A stretch of DNA of 8,875 nt, taken from NCBI GenBank assembly GCA_018712125.1, contig DVHM01000190.1, positions 1-8,875 of the forward strand, read 5' to 3'. Each line of letters starts with the position of its first letter. Within the stretch, counting starts at the first letter, position 1. Shown here in pieces: positions 5,309-8,875 of this stretch. The notes under the pieces were generated by a model. That model did not search any database. It was given only the letters and a program-made list of their open reading frames with translations, and was not told where the DNA came from. The stretch is from Pullilachnospira_A gallistercoris. GTDB taxonomy: Bacteria > Bacillota > Clostridia > Lachnospirales > Lachnospiraceae. A program made the position numbers and the translations under genes.

Positions 5309-7879
5309 CTACTCTGCTCTTCCGATCACTCTGGCGATATAGGACGCGCTCTCTCTGAGCCGCTCGACAGAAAGTCTGCCGTCAGCCACGGCGTACACCA
5401 GGGGTTTTGTGAAGGTATCGTCCTTCGTTCCCGGCGTCAGCCAGTTGTTTCCGCTTCTGATCATCTCCACCACATCACTGGTGTCATAGGAATTCCAGTC
5501 GGTCATGACAAATCCGTCAAAACCGTTCTCCTCCCGGAACAATCCCAAAATCAGATCCGCGTCCGCCGAGGTGGGCACACCGTTGACCGCGTTGTAAGCT
5601 GTCATAATACTCTTTGGCATATGCACCTTCATGGCCACCTCGAAGGCCTTAAAGTAAAGTTCCCGGATCGCCCGCTCGCTGATGATGGACTGATTCCGCT
5701 TTCTGGAGGACTCGCAGTTGTTGGCGATGCAGTGCTTGTATCCGCCGTCCACGCCGGTTCCCTCCAGCCCCAGACAATAATTTCCGGCCATCTCGCCGGC
5801 CAGCAGCGGATCCTCGGAGAAATACTCGGAGTTCCGGCCATTTAAAGGATTTCGATGCAGATTCATGGCCGGTGCCAGAATCATGCGCACGCCATTCTCC
5901 TTCGCCTCCTCGCCGATGACCTTGCCGACCTCCCTGGCAAGCTCCCGGTTAAAGCTGGAACAGATCGTGGTTCCTGTCGGCATTCCGATATTGGGAATCC
6001 GCAGGTTCACGCCGCTGTTTCCGTCGGCGACGATATAATCCGGAATCGGATACCCCTCGATCTTGAACATCCGGCCGGCCTCTCCGATGCCTTCCATTCC
6101 CCAGCCGTCCGCGCCGCAGACGCAGAGACGTGCCATTTCTTCCACACTCATATCTGCCACATAATCCACCGGTTCCGTGATCGCAATCGGATACTCCGGC
6201 CGCTCCTGCTTCGGCTCAAAAGCGTGCACGCCCTCCTTGACGCCGGAGCGAAGCCCCTTGGGATAAGTTCCCTCCGGATCCCTCTTGGAAAGTTCCAGAG
6301 GTCTTTCCGCCGGCTGCATCCGGTTGACCACCTGCTTGACGATCTGATCCTCGCCCTGTTCCATGGCCCCCGCCTTTGTGAGATCCGCCGAAGAAGTTCC
6401 CACGTAGAAGAGATAGGTTCCCTTCTCGCGGATATAGGCCGCCTGCTCCTCACTGTAGGAGGAGAGAATCAGAGGAGACGCCGTAAGAGTCAGAATCTGA
6501 CTCTCCCCAGGAGCCAGCTCTGCCGTCTTGTCAAAGGCCACCAGCTCCAAAGAAGGCTGTTCCAGTTTACCATCCGGTTTCTTCACATAGAGCTGCGCCA
6601 CTTCCTTGCCGGCAGTTTTCCCGGTGTTGGTAACCTTCACGCTGACGGTTACCGTCTCCTGCCCGTCCACCTTGTCCGAAGCGCAGGTCACGTCGGTCAG
6701 CGCAAAGGAAGTGTAGGACAGGCCAAAGCCGAAAGGATAGGCCGGTTCTTTGTCGAAAGTGGCGAAATAGCGGTAGCCCACATAAAGTCCTTCCTCGTAG
6801 ACTGTATCAATCCACACATCGTGATCCGCGTCCCACCGCGTCTTGCCGCCCGCGCAGTCGTAGAAATTCTTCGATGCAGGAATATCTTCATATTTCTTTG
6901 CCCAGGTATCCGTTAGCTTTCCGCTGGGATTGGTCCTTCCGCAGAGCACATTGACCAGAGCGCTTCCTCCCAGCATACCTCCGATACCGCAGAAGACAAG
7001 GGCCTGGGCGCCGCTCTCCTCCACCGGCGTCACATCCAGCGGATATGGGGTATTCAGCACCACCACCGTCTTGGCAAAAGTCTCCGTCAGTTTCTTTAAG
7101 AGTGCTTCCTCCTCCTCGGAAAACCGGTACTCGCCCCGGTCGGAAGAACAGTCCATATTCTCCCCGCTGGCCCTGGAGATAATCAGGATAGCCGTATCGG
7201 AAACCTCCCGGGCTTTCTTCAGCATCTCCTCCGGCGGGATCTCATCTCTCATACTCTGGTAAAAGGCGGACAGCTCCCGGTTGAGATGATACTGCTCCTC
7301 CCCGTTTACCGCCTCCCGGAAATTGACGGTATATCTGGGATTGATCTTTCCCGCTCCCACAATAGCGGAGCGGAATTCATGCTGTCCCTTGCCGAACACA
7401 TTCCAGATTCCCTCCGAAAGCGGGAGGGCGTTCGCCTCATTTTTCAGAAGCACAATGCCTTCCTCCGCCGCCTGCAGGGCAATCCCTTCATGGGCCGCAT
7501 ACTTCTCCTGGGGCTCCTGCCGGTCATTGGCCACCACCGTCAGCTCCACCGGATCCATCACATTGCCCTCCGTGTCGGTAAATCCCTCAATCCGCAGGGT
7601 TTTCCTCTCCCCGTACTCCGTCAGTTTTCCAAAAATCTTCACGCCCAGCATCCACATGCCCCCGGCCAAAGCCATCGGTTTGAGTACGTAGTCCAGTTCC
7701 TCACCATCCAGCAGCGCTTTTCCCGGAATATCCGGATTCATCGGCTTACTGAAAGGCAGAAAAGTACATCCGCCAAAATCCCGGTCCAGCATGTACAAAA
7801 GTCCGTCCGTATCATTGATATTGAAGGGAATCTCTGTCGCCCCCTGTGTGTAGAGCATCGGCTTGTTCTCGTTTCCCAT
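5309..7879 (-). CDS. GH3 family beta-glucosidase-type glycosidase with reversed domain order
   Basis: This 856-residue protein has no signal peptide and is probably cytoplasmic, acting on imported oligosaccharides or glycosides. The domains run in the order opposite to most GH3 enzymes. The alpha/beta sandwich normally at the C-terminal side comes first (about 125-335), with the acid/base region ASGENMDCSSDRGEY and candidate acid/base E240. Next comes the segment YEEGLYVGYRYF with YPFGFGLSYT (361-390), then an Fn3-like domain (about 405-500; VTNTGKTAGKEVAQLYV). The TIM barrel is last (about 570-850), with VADGNSGVN (617-625), GRNSEYFSED (681-690), KHCIANNCESSR (715-726) and the nucleophile D794 in GFVMTDW. 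Reversed order is known from beta-glucosidases of Butyrivibrio and Ruminococcus. All catalytic elements are present, so the enzyme should work by the retaining mechanism. Substrate specificity is not readable. The start is supported by GGAAGGAG 7 nt upstream. The gene appears monocistronic. Confidence 0.93.
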   Translation of the reverse strand: MGNENKPMLYTQGATEIPFNINDTDGLLYMLDRDFGGCTFLPFSKPMNPDIPGKALLDGEELDYVLKPMALAGGMWMLGVKIFGKLTEYGERKTLRIEGFTDTEGNVMDPVELTVVANDRQEPQEKYAAHEGIALQAAEEGIVLLKNEANALPLSEGIWNVFGKGQHEFRSAIVGAGKINPRYTVNFREAVNGEEQYHLNRELSAFYQSMRDEIPPEEMLKKAREVSDTAILIISRASGENMDCSSDRGEYRFSEEEEALLKKLTETFAKTVVVLNTPYPLDVTPVEESGAQALVFCGIGGMLGGSALVNVLCGRTNPSGKLTDTWAKKYEDIPASKNFYDCAGGKTRWDADHDVWIDTVYEEGLYVGYRYFATFDKEPAYPFGFGLSYTSFALTDVTCASDKVDGQETVTVSVKVTNTGKTAGKEVAQLYVKKPDGKLEQPSLELVAFDKTAELAPGESQILTLTASPLILSSYSEEQAAYIREKGTYLFYVGTSSADLTKAGAMEQGEDQIVKQVVNRMQPAERPLELSKRDPEGTYPKGLRSGVKEGVHAFEPKQERPEYPIAITEPVDYVADMSVEEMARLCVCGADGWGMEGIGEAGRMFKIEGYPIPDYIVADGNSGVNLRIPNIGMPTGTTICSSFNRELAREVGKVIGEEAKENGVRMILAPAMNLHRNPLNGRNSEYFSEDPLLAGEMAGNYCLGLEGTGVDGGYKHCIANNCESSRKRNQSIISERAIRELYFKAFEVAMKVHMPKSIMTAYNAVNGVPTSADADLILGLFREENGFDGFVMTDWNSYDTSDVVEMIRSGNNWLTPGTKDDTFTKPLVYAVADGRLSVERLRESASYIARVIGRAE

Positions 7880-7965
7880 CGGTTTTCTCCTTCCATCTTA
7901 AAAATTTTCTCCAGTCAAATTCATAGAAATACCTTTCCTGTGAATGAAAAAAGACCGCTATATTA

Positions 7966-7993
7966 TTTATAACACAACAGCCCCTCTCGCCAA
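7966..7993 (-). promoter_or_regulatory. Probable sigma-A promoter of the GH3 gene
   Basis: On the minus strand, TTGGCG (7993-7988), a 16-nt spacer and TATAAA (7971-7966) give a reasonable vegetative promoter. The start point would be near 7959, leaving a leader of about 80 nt with the ribosome binding site GGAAGGAG. I found no good catabolite-repression (cre) site. Confidence 0.5.
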
Positions 7994-8110
7994 TATCAAA
8001 TATCACGGAAATATATAAGAATTCCCGACATTTTTTATTTTTTTGATCCTTTTACAATGCGTTCCTTCCGGTTACGCGCCTGCCTGCTCCTTGTCCATGG
8101 CTGCAACTAG

Positions 8111-8156
8111 AAAAGAGCAGCGTCAGACAACCGGACTTACGTTTCTGACACTGCTC
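8111..8156 (-). terminator. Rho-independent terminator of the ClpX-type gene
   Basis: GAGCAG-C-GTCAGA (8115-8127) pairs with TCTGAC-A-CTGCTC (8144-8156): 12 base pairs with one mismatch and a 16-nt interior that can add an AAC/GTT pair. On the minus strand it is followed at once by TTTT (8114-8111) and CTAG. It lies 44 bp beyond the stop of the ClpX-type gene. The T-run is short, so termination may be incomplete. Confidence 0.7.
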
Positions 8157-8200
8157 GTTGCAATCGCAAAATTTATTTTAGCACAAAATCTCAGGAAAAA

Positions 8201-8875
8201 TCAAACGGATTTCTTCTCCTCCAGGGCCGCGGTGTACCCTCTCATACCGATAACAGGGCCTCCTTTTCCCTCGATGTAATCGGCGGTAATGGTCACGCTG
8301 CCGATGTTGTCGTCCTTGGGAATCTCGTACATGATATCCAGCATGTACTCCTCGATAATGGCCCGCAGACCACGGGCGCCCAGCTCCCGCTCGGAGGCTT
8401 TTCTGGCGATGGCCCGCAGGGCTCCCTCGTCGAATTCCAGCTTGACCTCATCCAGCTCCAGCAGCTTCTGGTACTGCTTGATGATGGCATTCTTCGGCTC
8501 TTTCAAGATCCTCACCAGCATATCCTCATCCAGCGCGTCCAGGGAGAAGACGATGGGCAGACGGCCGATAAACTCCGGGATCATACCGAAATTCTTCAGA
8601 TCTTCCACCGTAGTCTGACGCAGCAGATTCTTATCCTGGTCATACTTATCCTTCAGATCCGCCATAAATCCCATGGAGGAGGACTTGTTGAGGCGCTCCT
8701 TGATGATATTCTCCAGATCCGGGAAAGCGCCGCCGCAGATAAAGAGAATATTTCTCGTGTTGACCATGGTCATGGGCACCATGGCGTTCTTGCTGCTGGC
8801 TCCCACCGGGACCTCCACCTCGGCTCCCTCCAGGAGCTTCAGCATCCCCTGCTGTACCGACTCGCCGCTCACATC
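8201..8875 (-). CDS. ClpX-type AAA+ ATPase (C-terminal 224 residues), loop variant
   Basis: This is the C-terminal part of an AAA+ unfoldase, cut at its N-terminal side by the window edge. ClpX hexamers unfold proteins and feed them to ClpP. Visible family features are the DVSGESVQQGMLKLLEG segment at fragment start (pore-2 region), NILFICGGAF (42-51), FGMIPEFIGRLPIV (95-108) with the arginine finger, EPKNAIIKQYQKL, and the sensor-2 motif GARGLR (156-161). Two functional loops differ from housekeeping ClpX. The GGRKHP-type loop with the RKH signature is replaced by GASSKNAMVP (25-34), and the ClpP-docking IGF loop reads MGF (68-70). The zinc-binding N-domain and Walker motifs would lie outside the window. 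It could be the only ClpX of the strain or, as I think more likely, a second ClpX-like ATPase. A terminator follows its stop. Confidence 0.85.
   Translation of the reverse strand, partial: DVSGESVQQGMLKLLEGAEVEVPVGASSKNAMVPMTMVNTRNILFICGGAFPDLENIIKERLNKSSSMGFMADLKDKYDQDKNLLRQTTVEDLKNFGMIPEFIGRLPIVFSLDALDEDMLVRILKEPKNAIIKQYQKLLELDEVKLEFDEGALRAIARKASERELGARGLRAIIEEYMLDIMYEIPKDDNIGSVTITADYIEGKGGPVIGMRGYTAALEEKKSV

Larger units (their letters stand above)
7880..8200. other. Intergenic region between GH3 and ClpX-type genes
   Basis: These 321 bp contain no credible gene. From left to right they hold the GH3 ribosome binding site and leader, its promoter, an imperfect palindrome CGG..CCG at 8006-8027 just upstream of the promoter (a possible regulator site, weak), a T-rich run at 8031-8044, and the ClpX-type terminator. 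A 64-residue minus-strand frame at 7812-8006 overlaps the GH3 start and looks non-coding. Confidence 0.6.

Noticed and set aside
5855..6916. 353-codon plus-strand open frame antisense to the GH3 gene
   Set aside because: It lies wholly inside the GH3 gene, has Arg/His/Leu-rich composition without domain motifs, and lacks a credible ribosome binding site.
7812..8006. 64-codon minus-strand frame overlapping the GH3 start
   Set aside because: It spans the predicted GH3 promoter and leader, overlaps GH3 out of frame and has no supporting motif.
8006..8027. Imperfect palindrome upstream of the GH3 promoter as a regulator site
   Set aside because: The arms have mismatches and only short matching blocks in AT-rich DNA. 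No regulator gene lies beside it, so chance is a good explanation.
1..8875. CRISPR array, tRNA/rRNA, insertion sequence, prophage or restriction/defence genes
   Set aside because: No regular spaced repeats, no clover-leaf or rRNA-like sequence, and no transposase, integrase or nuclease motifs were seen on either strand.

Overview
The window looks like chromosomal DNA from a Gram-positive, spore-forming Clostridium-related gut bacterium, most likely Lachnospiraceae. I infer this from the protein families (a Csp-like S8 protease, a ClpX-type ATPase, a GH3 beta-glucosidase with reversed domain order, a class D beta-lactamase lipoprotein), GGAGG-type ribosome binding sites, sigma-A-like promoters and rho-independent terminators. 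All genes lie on the minus strand except one tetR-family regulator. I saw no tRNA, rRNA, CRISPR array, insertion sequence or phage gene.

Layout from left to right. (1) 1-1475, minus: the N-terminal 491 codons of a subtilisin-like (S8) protease of the clostridial Csp-like type, cut by the window edge just before the catalytic Ser. (2) 1476-1810: no intact gene; short fragmented minus-strand reading frames that may be a decayed gene, plus a possible sporulation-type promoter for the protease. (3) 1811-3321, minus: a two-gene unit of a class D beta-lactamase lipoprotein followed 17 nt later by an uncharacterised multi-pass membrane protein. (4) 3435-4454, minus: an extended short-chain dehydrogenase/reductase (SDR; NAD-dependent epimerase or dihydroflavonol-reductase-like). 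(5) 4455-4629: a divergent control region with overlapping promoter candidates and a perfect 19-bp palindrome, leading into a TetR-family regulator at 4630-5223 on the plus strand. The regulator probably controls the SDR gene and possibly itself. (6) 5210-5282: two hairpins built from four alternating copies of CCGGGAA/TTCCCGG. The first is a convincing terminator for the gene arriving from the right. (7) 5309-7879, minus: a cytoplasmic GH3 beta-glucosidase in which the usual C-terminal domain precedes the TIM barrel. (8) 7880-8200: the GH3 promoter region and the terminator of the next gene. (9) 8201-8875, minus: the C-terminal part of a ClpX-type AAA+ unfoldase with altered substrate- and ClpP-contact loops.

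Most of the window is ordinary metabolic and housekeeping content. The parts that deserve a second look are the beta-lactamase/membrane-protein pair, the ClpX variant that lacks the RKH signature, the TetR/SDR intergenic palindrome, the alternating hairpin cluster, and the degenerate stretch beside the protease. I could not identify a clearly new multi-gene system.
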